Source: Morchella semilibera (taxonomy: Eukaryota > Ascomycota > Pezizomycetes > Pezizales > Morchellaceae). Taken from it: 64,000 nucleotides of DNA. Position 1 is the stretch's first letter. Each line of letters opens with the position of its first letter. Made by a program: the position numbers and the translations under genes. Shown one piece after another: positions 12,101 to 24,238 of the stretch. The notes beneath the pieces are model-generated. The model was not told where the DNA came from. It did no database searches and worked only from the letters and a program-made list of their open reading frames with translations. The stretch lies in NCBI GenBank assembly GCA_009192285.1, contig WBVU01000019.1, positions 496,001-560,000 of the forward strand, in the 5' to 3' direction.

Positions 12101-13497
12101 GCTGGTGAGTAAACCTCCATCCAACTACACATGTTCCCAGTATAGTTTTAATTATTAGTTTAGCCGTGTGTCCCCTCTCCAAAAGGCTCTCGTTGTTAAG
12201 CTCGTAAAGCGCCATCTGAAGGCTATCTTGTTGGCAATCGGTGACGGCGCGAACGATGTCTCTATGATCCAAGCTGCCCATGTTGGGGTTGGAATCAGTG
12301 GTGTAGAAGGCCTTCAAGCAGCTCGCAGTGCAGATGTCGCAATTGGTCAATTTAGGTTCTTGAGAAAATTATTGCTTGTTCATGGAGCATGGAGTTATCA
12401 GAGGATTAGTAAAGTTATTTTGTATTCTTTTACAAGAATATCACGCTTTACATGACACAATTTTGGGTAAGCCAAAAAGAGGAGAAAATATAAGATGGAG
12501 ACCGTAACTGATAATGGTTTTTATGAGTAGTTTTCGTTCCAAAACGCCTTTTCGGGACAGGTAATCTACGAGTCGTGGACTTTGTCATTCTACAACGTAT
12601 TTTTCACAGTGTTGCCGCCTCTCGTAATGGGTATCTTCGATCAGTTTATAAGCGCTAGATTACTAGATCGGTACCCACAATTGTATCAGCTTGGGCAGAA
12701 AGGACAATTCGTAAGTTTCGATTTGGAAGATAAGATATAATTCAGTGTGTTGACTGTGTATAGTTCAAAACAAGCAGTTTCTGGGCTTGGTTGGTCAATG
12801 GTTTCTACCATTCACTTATTCTCTACATCTTCTCTGAGTTGATATTCCTTTACGATCTTCCCATGGGGGATGGTCAGACTGCCGGTCACTGGCTCTGGGG
12901 TACTGCGTTGTACACTGCAGTCCTTGCAACCGTGCTTGGAAAAGCTGCTCTCGTCACAAATCTATGGACAAAAATACACTGTGATGGCAATTCCTGGGTC
13001 TATGATCATTTGGATGGGTTTCATGCCTGCATATGCGACAGTCGCCCCAATGCTTGGTTTCTCAACTGAGTATCAAGGTGTTCTGCCAAAGCTAATCACA
13101 TCCCCGGTCTTCTGGGCTATGGCTGTTATTCTCCCGGCTTTATGTTTAACTAGGGATTTCGCCTGGAAATAGTAAGCTTCTCTACCGTAGTTCCCAATAT
13201 TCCTACACTAATATATGATGAAACAGTGCGAAACGGATGTACTATCCACAAACATATCACCATATTCAAGAGATTCAGAAATACAATATACAAGATTACC
13301 GGCCACGTATGGAGCAGTTCCAAAAGGCCATCCGCAAAGTACGACAAGTGCAACGGATGCGAAAACAGCGCGGATATGCGTTCTCGCAGGCTGACGAGGG
13401 CCAGTCGAGGTTGATTAATGTATACGATACCACGAAGGAAAGAGGAAAGTATGGAGAGATGAAGAGCGTGAGGCCAGAGGACCGACCCCTCCGCTAG
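9154..13497 (+). CDS. DRS2: Drs2-type P4-ATPase (aminophospholipid flippase)
   Basis: P4-ATPases of the Drs2 class move phosphatidylserine and phosphatidylethanolamine to the cytosolic leaflet of the trans-Golgi and feed vesicle formation. I read eight exons: 9154-10581, 10639-10754, 10803-11762, 11817-12104, 12164-12466, 12531-12710, 12764-13171 and 13227-13497. The motifs are in order: [10 protein letters not shown] actuator loop, [11 protein letters not shown] phosphorylation site, [11 protein letters not shown] nucleotide domain, [13 protein letters not shown] and [13 protein letters not shown]. The C-terminus carries the Drs2-like [20 protein letters not shown]. Two single-base frame breaks occur. 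One T is missing at 12428-12431 (YSFYKN expected) and one A is extra at 12970-12974 (WTKYTV expected). Corrected, the protein is about 1,317 aa, normal for Drs2. Conservation on both sides of each break suggests assembly errors rather than a pseudogene. Confidence 0.93.
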
Positions 13498-16400
13498 TGA
13501 TGATAATGAAACTTAATGTTTTGTTTTGAAATTGGGGGGAAGTCGTCGATGAAGGAAAGTTGTATCTGTAAGGCAGCTCAAAAAAAAATATAGGCTGCCG
13601 TCTGTACTTAGTTTTTATTAGTTTCCTGCAGTGTTGTGACTCTTTGTTGGTCTGGTCACTCTGTATCTTTTTTTGTTCTTATATTACCCACCTTCTCTGT
13701 AGTGTTTCTTGTTTCCTCTTACTTACAATGGTGCTGCCGCTTTGCGATTTGATTTTAGCAGAAAGTAAAAAGGGATTTTTTTTTATTTCTTTTTTTTTTA
13801 TTATTATTTCTTCGTTCGTTAACTGTCCGGCTACTGAGGAAATCAGTGCAGTTATGTAGGCCTGCAGGACGGGGGCTCTGTTCTAGGTTCTTTTTCCTTT
13901 TTTGTGGGGACTTGAGGGGGTAAAAGGTCAACGTTTGCTTCTTAAAACGGCTATCAAATCCACTTTATCTGTGATGGGATGGGATAACTCTTAGAGCTTG
14001 GGGTATAGACCCTAGGTCTCTAGTTTCTACTTGTATGATAACTCTGCTCTTGGTGACTTCACTATCATTTGACATCCTACAGCGACATGTGAGGTGCTCG
14101 AAACACTCGTGCTACTTGACATTCGAGGCAGAAGACACTACTAATCCCCTCATGTGCCTGAATGACTGTTCTGCCCGTGGCGGCCTTATGATGCTTGTCA
14201 CGATAAGTTCGGATGCCCGCCAGTCCTACTAGGTTCATTATCTATCTCCTTTTAGGAGCAACAGGGCTCTCTTCTTTTTAAAGTTTGGTGATGCAGGCAA
14301 GCAATAATACTACGCTACATGTAGTGTTGTAGGGTAGGTACATGCACATGTACATGTATGTACCTACATATACCTACAAGTACCTACTTCATGTACCTGT
14401 ATTAACAGGTAACCTCGTCGTACCTTACAAACCACGTTTTCATCTGGTCTTTGGTAGTTCCCACTCATGGGGGCCCTTGTTGACCTTCATCCTGATTTCT
14501 TTAACTATTTTTATTTTGGGAAAAAAAAAGAGCACTTCTTCCGACTGAGCCGTGGGTTCACAGGAGTAGGCTAAGAATAAAACCCTGGATGCATCCCTAC
14601 TAACCCCACGCTTAATCGAGAAATGTGCAAACAAAATTGCATGCCACTCTGTTTCTTCAACCGCCATATTTCTGTCCCACAAACAGGCCAAGCATGAACA
14701 ACAGCCCTTGAGAACTATGTCTAAGGTACCTACTGTAAATAAAGCTTCAGCCCAAGCGAATCCAGTTATTGGGCTGCAGGTACGTTAACTAGTTGGTTAA
14801 TTAGTCCATCACCTTATCCCGGTTTTAGTTTAACTTCAGGAGCGAATAGCACCAGCAGTTGGAACTCGACCCCATCCTTGCGCAGATCTTCTGAGAATGG
14901 CTGACATGAGGTTCAGGAAATGTTATTCTTGTGCTCAGCAGCGTGTTTCCGATAATGCGATAATGCTCGCCTTTCGGGTGGGCTCGGTCGAGACTTTCCG
15001 CGACGAAGGTATCTCAGAGATTATGCCCCGGCCTAGAAGTTATGTTTCTACAATAGCTCCTGGCAATTATTCCCTATAAACCTCTTCGTCTTTGTCTGTA
15101 ATTAAGCTAGGGCTAATTCTGGATAGGGCTTGGGTACGTGTTTGTCGGTTAAATAAATGCTGTGTAGGCACATGCACTTGTACCTCGATGTCAATGTCCA
15201 AATGACCGGAATATGTAAACCTATCATATTTGACCTCTCGAAAAACATGATAAATCACTCCCGCTGCATACATAGAGGGGAAAAGAAACCTCAAGAAGCG
15301 GGGCTGAAAAGTTCAATCAGAGAGGTCCCAAATTATATAATTCTCCGCTGTTATTGCGTGGCGGACATCTCGACGTCAGTCTGCAAAGTGGCTGTACACA
15401 AAGGTAATTAGTAGTAAGCTCAAGAACCAGAACTTTGGGATGAGGATGGGTGAGTGGGTGGTGGTGGTGGTGTTGCAGGAACAGGAGTGGTGTAGGAAGC
15501 AAAACGACCCCTTGCTGTATGAGGTGCCCCAATATCAGCCGCGACGGACCCTCCTGACCGCCATGCTCTCTTCAATCAATCAATCAGTGGCAATCCACCC
15601 CTCCCCTCCCATCGTCAGCTTGCTTGCTTGATCTCGTCACTGTATATTTCCTTTTTTCCCCTTTTTGTTCACGATTTTCTCTGTGTGCAATTTTGTTTCT
15701 TGTAGGATCACATCAGACCACTTCAAATATTGCAGTTACTGGATCTACGCATTTTATCGATAGGTACAATTTGTACCTTGTTATAGACCGAGGGAAATCA
15801 TCCACGCCCCACAGCATCTCAGACACCCCCCCCCCCCCCCAGACCGGTCGATAACCTCCCCGCTCTCCCCTCCCCTTTTTTCATCTTAAAATTCATTTTT
15901 TCTTTTCTCCAAGGGCCATACATACATACAAGATAGAAGGTTGTTCTAGCAGGTACATCCGCAGACCCCGCCAGCCAGTAAACGCTGATTACCGGTCTGC
16001 TGCCCCTACGCCCTTGCCCTCTCCCTGGTCTGGTGTCCTTGTGCTGGTCCTTGTGCTGCCGCCGCTGCTAGTTGCGCCGCCCTTTTCTTTCCTCTGACCT
16101 TTGTTCTACTCTTCCTTCGTCTATTCCCCTCTTCTGCCGCCCGCCATCGAAACTTGCCTAGATCCTGCTGCATCGTCTACTACCACCTGTCCAACTATCC
16201 ATCTTTCCATCCACACACCCAATCCATCCATCCAGCCAGCCAGCTAGCCATCCACCGCCATCCACACACCCCACTGTCCCCCTTAAGTACTCCCCATCTG
16301 CACCCGCTCGCTCATCGAGTCCACCTGTTTCTCGAGTCCATCGCCTGTCGCTTTTCGCATCCGCGACTGTTGAGTTCTTATCGCCATCCCCCCCACAAGC

Positions 16401-16629
16401 GAAATAAAATACATACTATATTCTACTTACCTATCTAACAACACTTCGCCGTTCCCCCATTACAAATTCGGCGAAAAACATTGTCGGAAATAACACTCCT
16501 GCCGCCACCACCTGGAAGACCAGTTTTAAATTCAACAGAAAAACGCGAGAAAAAGAAAGTAGAAAGAAGTAAGATTGTTGAAAGATATCAGGGTTGGATA
16601 TATCTTGAGTTTATCAGCGGACACAGAAA
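13498..16629. other. Long intergenic region
   Basis: About 3.1 kb without a supported gene. It holds T-rich stretches after the flippase (13640-13810), two TACATGTA sites (14316-14323 and 14351-14358) inside a run of repeated TACCTACA/TACATGTA words (14330-14400), and a C14 run at about 15827-15840. From 15950 to 16600 it is a CT/CA-rich, ATG-poor leader typical of the 5' untranslated region of a fungal regulatory gene. Open frames here look like translation of low-complexity sequence. Confidence 0.55.
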
Positions 16630-18817
16630 ATGGAAGGGGGTGATTATAGGAGACCTCTCGGCTTTGGCGTTCGGCGAACGTCTGATTCAGATAATGGTGA
16701 GGTGGATGGGAGCAATATCCCGACTATCAATATGCGTCCAAATCGTTTGCCTGGTCTCAATAACAGGAGGCCAGAGGCTATTACCCACTCGCATCCACGG
16801 CCTTTGCCGACTCCAACAAGACCTATAGTTTCTCCTCTGCAAAACCTCCTCCCCTCTGCTCCGGCTAGCCCCCAACCCCTGCACCCTCTCCTACACCCCA
16901 GCTCCATCGGTTACCTACCTGGTCCACGGCGAACGAAAACGAGGATGCTATTTTGAAGGACGTTAGGCCTCACTTCAGCAGGTTGGATTCGCAAGAGCGT
17001 CAGCGCTTTCTAGCTGAGATCCTGAACCTTTGTGACTCTCAACAATTGAGTTTTGTGCTAAACTACGTGTCCCCGCGGCTCAAGAAAGATCCTTTCAAGT
17101 CGTTGCCGAATGAACTTTGTCTTAGGGTATGAGCCCTTGTACCTTCAACAATCCCAAGCACATACTGATATACTATAGGTAATTTCATTTATTGATGACC
17201 CGAAAACATTGGCCCGAGCCTCGCAGGTGTCAAAGCACTGGCACGGGCTTTTGAGTGACGACCTTACTTGGAAAAAGCTTTGTGAAAAGCATAGTTACAG
17301 GCGCCTAAGTGGAACAGCAGCCTACGGCTCTATGCATCATTCGCATCATGACCCGTCACTCTTTAGTACTACTAACCCAATCTCCCCGAAAGATACAGGA
17401 TTTTCAAACCCAGTATCATCATCATCCTCCGGATTTACCTCTGAGATTTCACCCCAGTTTACTCGCTCAAAAAGGAGGAGGCCAAAAGCTACTTCATACA
17501 AGTCCCATTTTAAGCAGAGGTACATGGTTGAGACGGCGTGGAGGACTGGAGGGAATGCGATTGCAAGGCACATCACCCCTGATCAGGGTGTTGTTACATC
17601 CCTTCATCTTACACCCGACTACATCGTCATCGCTTTAGATAACGCCAAGATACATGTTTTTGATGCAGATGGTAAAATTCTGAGGACCCTGACTGGGCAT
17701 GTGATGGGAGTTTGGGCCATGGTTCCTTGGGGTAACACGTTGGTAAGCGGCGGTTGTGACAGGGACGTTAGAGTGTGGGACATGGAGAAGGGGTAAGAAT
17801 CCCTGTTACCCACATGACGTTGGGCCAGACTAACCCATCTTCCAGCGAGTGCAAAGCAATTCTACGAGGTCACACCTCAACTGTCAGGTGCCTGAAAATG
17901 AGCGACCACAAGACAGCTATCTCTGGGTCTAGGGACACAACTTTGAGGATTTGGGATATCGAAAAGGGTGTTTGCCTGAATGTCCTTGTTGGGCATCAAG
18001 CAAGTGTTCGCTGTTTGGAGATCCACGGAGACTTGGTTGTGAGCGGTAGTTATGATACAACTGCTAAAGTGTGGAGTATCTCGCAAGGCACTTGTCTCCG
18101 GACTTTGACAGGTCACCTTAGCCAGATTTATGCTATTGCCTTTGATGGAAACAGGATTGCTACTGGATCACTTGATACCTCCGTTCGGATATGGGATCCT
18201 GCGACTGGGTAATTCTTCCTTCTCTGGATTAAATATGATCCACAAAAGCTAACTTTGTTAGAAACTGTCTTGCTGTTCTCCAGGGCCATACATCACTTGT
18301 GGGACAGCTTCAGATGCGTGGAAATACACTTGTTACTGGAGGGTCCGATGGATCTGTCCGTGTATGGAGTCTGGATAAATACGCCTGTGTACACAGACTT
18401 GCCGCCCATGACAATAGCGTTACTTCGTTGCAATTTGACGAAACAAGGATCGTTAGCGGGGGAAGCGATGGCCGAGTGAAGATTTGGGATTTGAGGTCTG
18501 GTCAACTTGTTCGGGAGCTATCAAATCCCGCGGATGCGGTCTGGAGGGTTGCTTTCGAAGAGGAAAAGGCTGTCATTTTGGCCTTGAGGTCGAGCAGGAC
18601 TATCATGGAGGTAAGATTTGGCTCTACCCCCTTTAACTAAATACATATATTGACCCGTCGAACTCAGGTCTTTTCATTTTCACCCCCACCGGAAGCCCTG
18701 AGTGAATACTACCGGGCCTCTAGCGCATCTGAAGAATCATCTGGAGTATTTGAACACGAAAGTGATGACGCAACCATGGACGACGGCGGTGCTCTCCTCT
18801 GCGAAATGGAATCATAA
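16630..18817 (+). CDS. F-box and WD40 repeat protein, Cdc4/Fbw7-like
   Basis: F-box/WD40 proteins are substrate receptors of SCF ubiquitin ligases: the F-box binds Skp1 and the propeller binds phosphodegrons. Exons are 16630-17126, 17179-17792, 17846-18208, 18262-18610 and 18668-18817. The F-box (FKSLPNELCLRVISFIDD, then ASQVSKHWHGLLSDDLTWKK) spans the first intron. Seven WD blades follow, for example CKAILRGHTSTVRCL and GSRDTTLRIWDIEKG. The C-terminus is acidic. The proline-rich N-terminus changes frame near 16869-16873. Either a 41-nt intron, 16828-16868 (GTTTCT...CTAG, phase 0), removes it, giving about 643 aa, or one C is missing from the C5 run, giving about 657 aa. The start codon is therefore less certain than the rest. 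Cdc4/Pop1 is the nearest family I recognise. Confidence 0.88.
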
Positions 18818-21231
18818 TAAAACCAGAAACAATCCGGGTTGATAAGTATAAATGATTTTTATTATTCCCTTAGGTCTCTTATTTCTTCCCTCTAATATTT
18901 TGATTGGAAAGACGGTTGGGGCGTCAATTGTTTTATCTTTTCCTTCTTTTACTTTGGATTGTTCGAATACGGGGTTATTTCATCTCTTTTATTATTTTGG
19001 ACAAAGTGTGGAGTGGATAGGATACTCGCGCGGGATCATCATGGATTGGAAGGGTTTCATTTCTTTTCTCTTTATTTTATTGTTCGAATTCATGGGCGGG
19101 TGTTCGAGTGATTGATTGATTGTATTGTGCTTTGAGACCCACCTTCAACAGTTGGTCAGTACAGTCCGGAGCCAGGGAAATAAATTTGTTAGTTGTTTTG
19201 TTGTCCTTTCTTGTTATTTTAAACTTTTTGACTTGTGGAAATTTTGTTTGGGAACCACTTGGTTATCGAGTCTTTCTTTTTCTTTTTTTTGCAACCGCTT
19301 TATACCGCTTGAGCATTTTTCTTTCTTTTTGGTCAGTCATTCGTTTTCTCTTTTTATTTTTATATCTTTTTATTGGCCGGTGAATGGGGAAATGATTGTG
19401 GAAGGGGTGAGTCTGGGGGAACCGAATGTATGAAGGTGTACGGAGAATATTAGGAATTGTGTGGGTATAGCTACTGAAGCTTTGTCCAGCAATTCAAGGG
19501 AAGAAAATAAAGAGCGGCAAGACGCTTCAATTGTAGTGTAGACAAAAGTTGAAAAATATTTTTTCAGGTTACTCATGGTCATAACCAAATACCCCCAATC
19601 GAAGAAACGCCCGTGTATGACTCCATCCAATGCGATAGCAGCTCTACTGGGCGTGCACATTCTCCCGGCTCGTCGGATCTCACCCGCCAGCGAGAAATAT
19701 AAAGTACAATGTCATAGGTAACAAGGCAATGCACCTATCCTCTTCCCGGGGATCTCAAAATAGTGTAGTACTCTGGCGTACGGGAGAAGAGGTGGGGAGG
19801 AGGGGCGATGAGGGAAAGGATACTCAGCATGTGTAGAACCCCAGTCTCAGACCAAATTTTGATGCGAACCCCGCATTTACCACAGCAGTACCCAGAGCGG
19901 AGTCTTGTACTTTACATGTAGCTGCCTACACAGTAATGTGGTACGCATCCCCTGTACATGTGCCTTTCCACTCTGTATCGGGTCCCGCTTCCAGTTTTTT
20001 TTTATTTTTTTATTTTTTTATTTTTCTTCTTTTGTGCAAATTTCCAAGTTCGAGAGAGTGTATATATGTTGGGCCCGTTTTAAACGGAACCTGAATCCGG
20101 GAGATAAGATACAGTATGTGCGACATGTACTTATGCAGATGGATAGTGGTACATAGCTACCAGTGTAAGTACTTCATCCATGTGCTAATAGCCTTGTCGA
20201 TATTACCTGTGCGTACAGATGAGTGATAATACATGACGCATCAGTACGGAAAGAAACATTTAAAGATTTTACCTTAGTACATACATCGCGGGGACAAAGG
20301 TTACATATGGCCGCAAGAGCAGGTGCTCTCGTCGCGCAGTGCTCAACAGAAGTCAGGCTGCATGTAGTTTGGGCCTTGACGACCCGAATTATACAGCGAG
20401 CCCCAAGATCCGCGATTCCGGTCAATTCGAAACTTGCCGCATATTGTGAAAGCTCGATAGGCTTCGATCAATTTCATTATCCCCAAGAAATATGAGAATC
20501 TCCGATGATTACTTTCAATGCAAACCCCCCCATGCCGCTAAGGAACACATACCCGACCTCTAAACTGATACAAATTAATCTATGGGTTTGATATTGCAAG
20601 TCAGGCAGGTTTGGACTCGGGCTGAGCTCATCTGTCAGGTTCATCTCGACTGGGATCTTGTTCGCTGCTACCGGCTCCATTTTGGGAAAGTCTTTCCCCA
20701 ATCAAGGATATAGGCACTCTGATATCATCCCGAACCATGCAATCCGCACCGGATATCACTCGTTGCCTATGACATTGCCTTCAACGCCTGTGTGGTATAC
20801 TCTAGGGGTGTGATATGGCGCAATCTTGGACCCTTGCTGCGGGTAGAGGGTATATTTCATTCGTAGAAGCCCCTTTGTTTATCTAACAAAAAGGAGTGCT
20901 GTAGCTTACTAAAGGCTTATTTTATATTTCTGTATGGCTAGTGTGATCTACATATACGGAATAAAAAAACGTGGCGCAAGTAGATAATTATGTCAAAGAA
21001 CCAGAAAGAAAGCTCTTTCATATGGGAGGAGCCTAGCTCGGTGAGTGCTTTTAATTTCCTGAGATAGCATCAGACCTCATTGCTTCACGAGTTGTCACTC
21101 GCGGCAACAGGGGAATACGCTGGTTAAAAAAGCGGCATCTAACGCAACGGACCAATGACCATTCCATTTTATCTAGAGTAGCAGAGACGCTCGGACGATA
21201 GGAAATGTGCAAAGGAAATGTTACACCGTAT
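18818..21231. other. Intergenic region between converging genes
   Basis: About 2.4 kb between the 3' ends of the F-box/WD40 gene (+) and PARN (-). 18840-19400 is T-rich and probably 3' untranslated. One TACATGTA lies at 19913-19920, near two related words (TACATGTG at 19954, ACATGTAC at 20123). A T-rich block runs 19995-20030. I see no supported gene, tRNA or repeat. Confidence 0.5.
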
Positions 21232-22908
21232 TCACCTTAGAATGAACTCAGCCTCAACAGTACCGTTGACCCTCAACCGATTGCACCAGTTCGCCCAGAA
21301 GCCGCCGAGGCCATTGTTCCTAAACTGAGGAAGCATTCCTACATCCTCAATGTGTTTGGAATCCTCACACATAAGCTCAGTCTGGTAGATATGATCCATG
21401 AGCTTGAGCGCGGCCTTTTCCTCCGCATCACTCTCACCCATCCGGTTGAGGGCCTGTAGATAACTGTTATATCTACCTGCAGCCTTGATCAAGACAAGTG
21501 CAGTGCTGTAGGCGTCATACCCGGCTTCATGAGCACAATCACGGAGACCATAGCTAGTGTGGCCAACCGCGAGCTCAGCTACGGGGAGCTTCTGCAATGC
21601 AAAAGATTCACAAAGACTCTGCAGGCTAGAGCTATAGTGAATAGTGTCACCGACACAGGTAGCGACGTACTTTGTATCCAGTACACTTCCGCTACATCAG
21701 CCATGGTATTCTATGTGGGGAAGCTTTGGGGGAAAAGAAACTCACACAGGGAATGCCGCATGAATAATAGCAGCAAACTCCTCTTCGGTATCAGGCAGGG
21801 TACCAATGAAGCACTGATAAAGATATACGAGATCAGTGATGAGGTTGTGGCCCACAAGCGGCTTTTTGCTTTTGAACAATGCATCAACAAGGTGTCTGAG
21901 GCCAATAGCCTTCTGTAGATCTTTGTCAAACTTAGAACGTCGCTCTTCTTTCTTGAGCTTATCGGCTGCGGGGTCATTTTTGATGACCTGAACAAAAGTT
22001 GGCTTTCCAATTGTGGTCAGGCTGGGGAACTCGGCGCGAACAATCTGGTGGACCAGACGCTTCTGGTATCCGTTCATGCACTGGCTTGGGGTAGTTATGT
22101 TAAGGAAGTCGTATAGTGGCTGTATTGGGCGACATGTCAGTAGGGCTGCAGAGAGAGTACGGAGAGAGGAGGAACGGGGACGAGTACATTTGGGTCGTCC
22201 ACCCATTCCTGGATATTTTGCTTAAAATCCGAAACCTACACACCAAAATGGTTGGTATAATTAGCCTGCTGTAGAGACCGCAATATCTCCGGGTTTTTCC
22301 ATCCACCTCATACAAACTGCTTCGACTGGTCGTCAACATTGATATCTTCTTTTGGCTCGTTTCCTAGACGATCCTCACGTTCGATAATCTCCCTCTCCTC
22401 GTCGTGACTAATGTAACGCACTCCACTGATCACTTGAGTATTGAAATTGAAGTGGTGCTCGGCAAGAAACTCAAGTGCACTGGCCTGGACGGTGTATTCA
22501 CGATTGAGGCCAAACTTGTTGTCAGTAATTGGAGATACATTAAAGTTATAAGGACGCAGGATGTATTTGTCTTGAGAGAGTTAGTAGTTGTAGCTGGAGG
22601 TAGGTGGGGTATAACCACTCTCGTCCTTATCTTCAGTGACGATACAGATTCCGAACTGGATGACCTGAAAACGTTCGGCAGCTTCTTTGGTTTCTTTGTA
22701 TCTCTCCTGGAGAGTTTGTCGTCGACCTGAGTTCTTTGAGCCCGCAAGTTTATGAATCCCCGATAACTCAAGGTCGAATGTAACTACTCCCAGTTAGATC
22801 GCCCAAGTCTTGAAGAAGAGCAGGTCTACACAAACCAAAGTAAGAATCATTTATTGCTTGGATAATCTCAGGGAGATTATCCGTAAAGGTAGATCTCGAA
22901 ATGTTCAT
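21232..22908 (-). CDS. PARN-like poly(A)-specific 3' exoribonuclease
   Basis: PARN enzymes are DEDDh-class exonucleases that shorten poly(A) tails and trim small RNA 3' ends. Six exons on the minus strand (22908-22836, 22783-22616, 22570-22314, 22235-22188, 22119-21746, 21691-21232) give 459 aa with all phases matching. Introns are 45-78 nt with CTAAC branch sites. The first acidic pair is in VTFDLELSGIHKL (FDLELSGI, equivalent to the D-x-E of PARN). The third is in GHNLITDLVYLYQCF. The DEDDh His and Asp are in HEAGYDAYST. IQFGICIVTED also fits the family. No separate R3H or RRM domain is obvious, so this looks like a minimal fungal PARN. Budding yeast lacks this enzyme. It is divergent from PEX26. 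Confidence 0.9.
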
Positions 22909-24238
22909 TATGGGTGGTGGTGGGATGTATCGTAGTGTTACTGAGAACGGGATGAAGTTGGTCGCCTGACGGGATGTCGTGTCGCGGGGTATCTAGAGAG
23001 AGTCAATTGCAGGAGGTGGACGCGTTGAGCTCCGCTTGGCACGGGCCTGTCACTCAAAGTTAAAATCAAAAGCCAAATACTTAAATGGACAGCACAAGCT
23101 TCGATCCTGCAAACACGTGAATCGTCAATCAGGGGAGTACAACAAGATGACACCACCACGAGAATTTATATATACACGAGGTTACATATATAGCCACAGG
23201 GACATGGAGTTAATATCAGCAGAAAACTGTTGTGTAAAGTAGTCAAAAAAAAAAAGAGGAAAAAAAGGAAAAAAAAGGAAAACCACTATATGCATCACCA
23301 GATATCACTAGTCTTCCATTGCGGCTTCTTTCCAATTCCGTAACACGTGCAGGGCACAACACATGCCCTTGTAATGGCTGATGTAAGGTGAACCCTCCCT
23401 GACCTCGGCCCGGGCGAGTTAGATCTCCAGACTTGACACCCTACGGTCCATACCCTCCTTTTGGATTTTTTTTATTTTTTTCTCAGGGAAGGCTGGTTGG
23501 CTGGGAGAGTGCCGAAAGAGAGCTTAAGTTTTTTCAACGAGTCAAGTTCAAAGGCTGGGGGGATCGGATCTCTGCATACATGACCCTACATAAATGTTAC
23601 TATAATTCACTGCTTCTCTCCTACCACTCGCGTTTACCCATCACCACTGCACTGCCCTACTCGTCCGGACTACATGTACTTGCATGATCATTGTTTGGAA
23701 GCATCCCGAGGTTAACATACTTCTCCACGAGTAGGATCAATCTACGGAGGAAAAAAACCCCATATCATATCACAATATCAACATCTCCTGTACCCACACA
23801 CACGCACACTCAGCAACCCTGCAGCTTCTCAGCTCTGTTCCACCCCATCTGTCTCTCCCTTGATCTATCGCGTGCCAAAGCCCTCCATCTCACTCACTCA
23901 CTCTCACTCCTCACTCTCTCTCCCCCCCAGCTTTCCTTCCTTCCCTTCCTTTCATTCCTTGGTTGCTTCCTAACAAGCAGATCACAACTACCATCAAAGC
24001 AACAACCTCCTGCTGCACAATCACAACATTCTAACTGCACTACACAACAACCTTCCTACTTTCCCATCGGGTATTCCACTAAAGGGACTCTAGCAGCATA
24101 AAAATAAGCACAACCCCACACCCCTCCCGCGAGCCCTATCCACCTCCCCATCCTTGGCTCCGCAACCCCCCATAAAAACAGTATATAAGAAACTCCCAAC
24201 ACCCGCACCCAGAAATTCACCCAGCAACACCTACCGCC
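22909..24238. other. Divergent intergenic region, PARN/PEX26
   Basis: 1.3 kb between two divergent start codons. Contents: an A-rich run at 23243-23282, T-rich sequence at 23460-23485, one TACATGTA at 23671-23678, and a long CT/CA-rich leader (23740-24050) before the PEX26 start. No supported gene. Confidence 0.5.
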
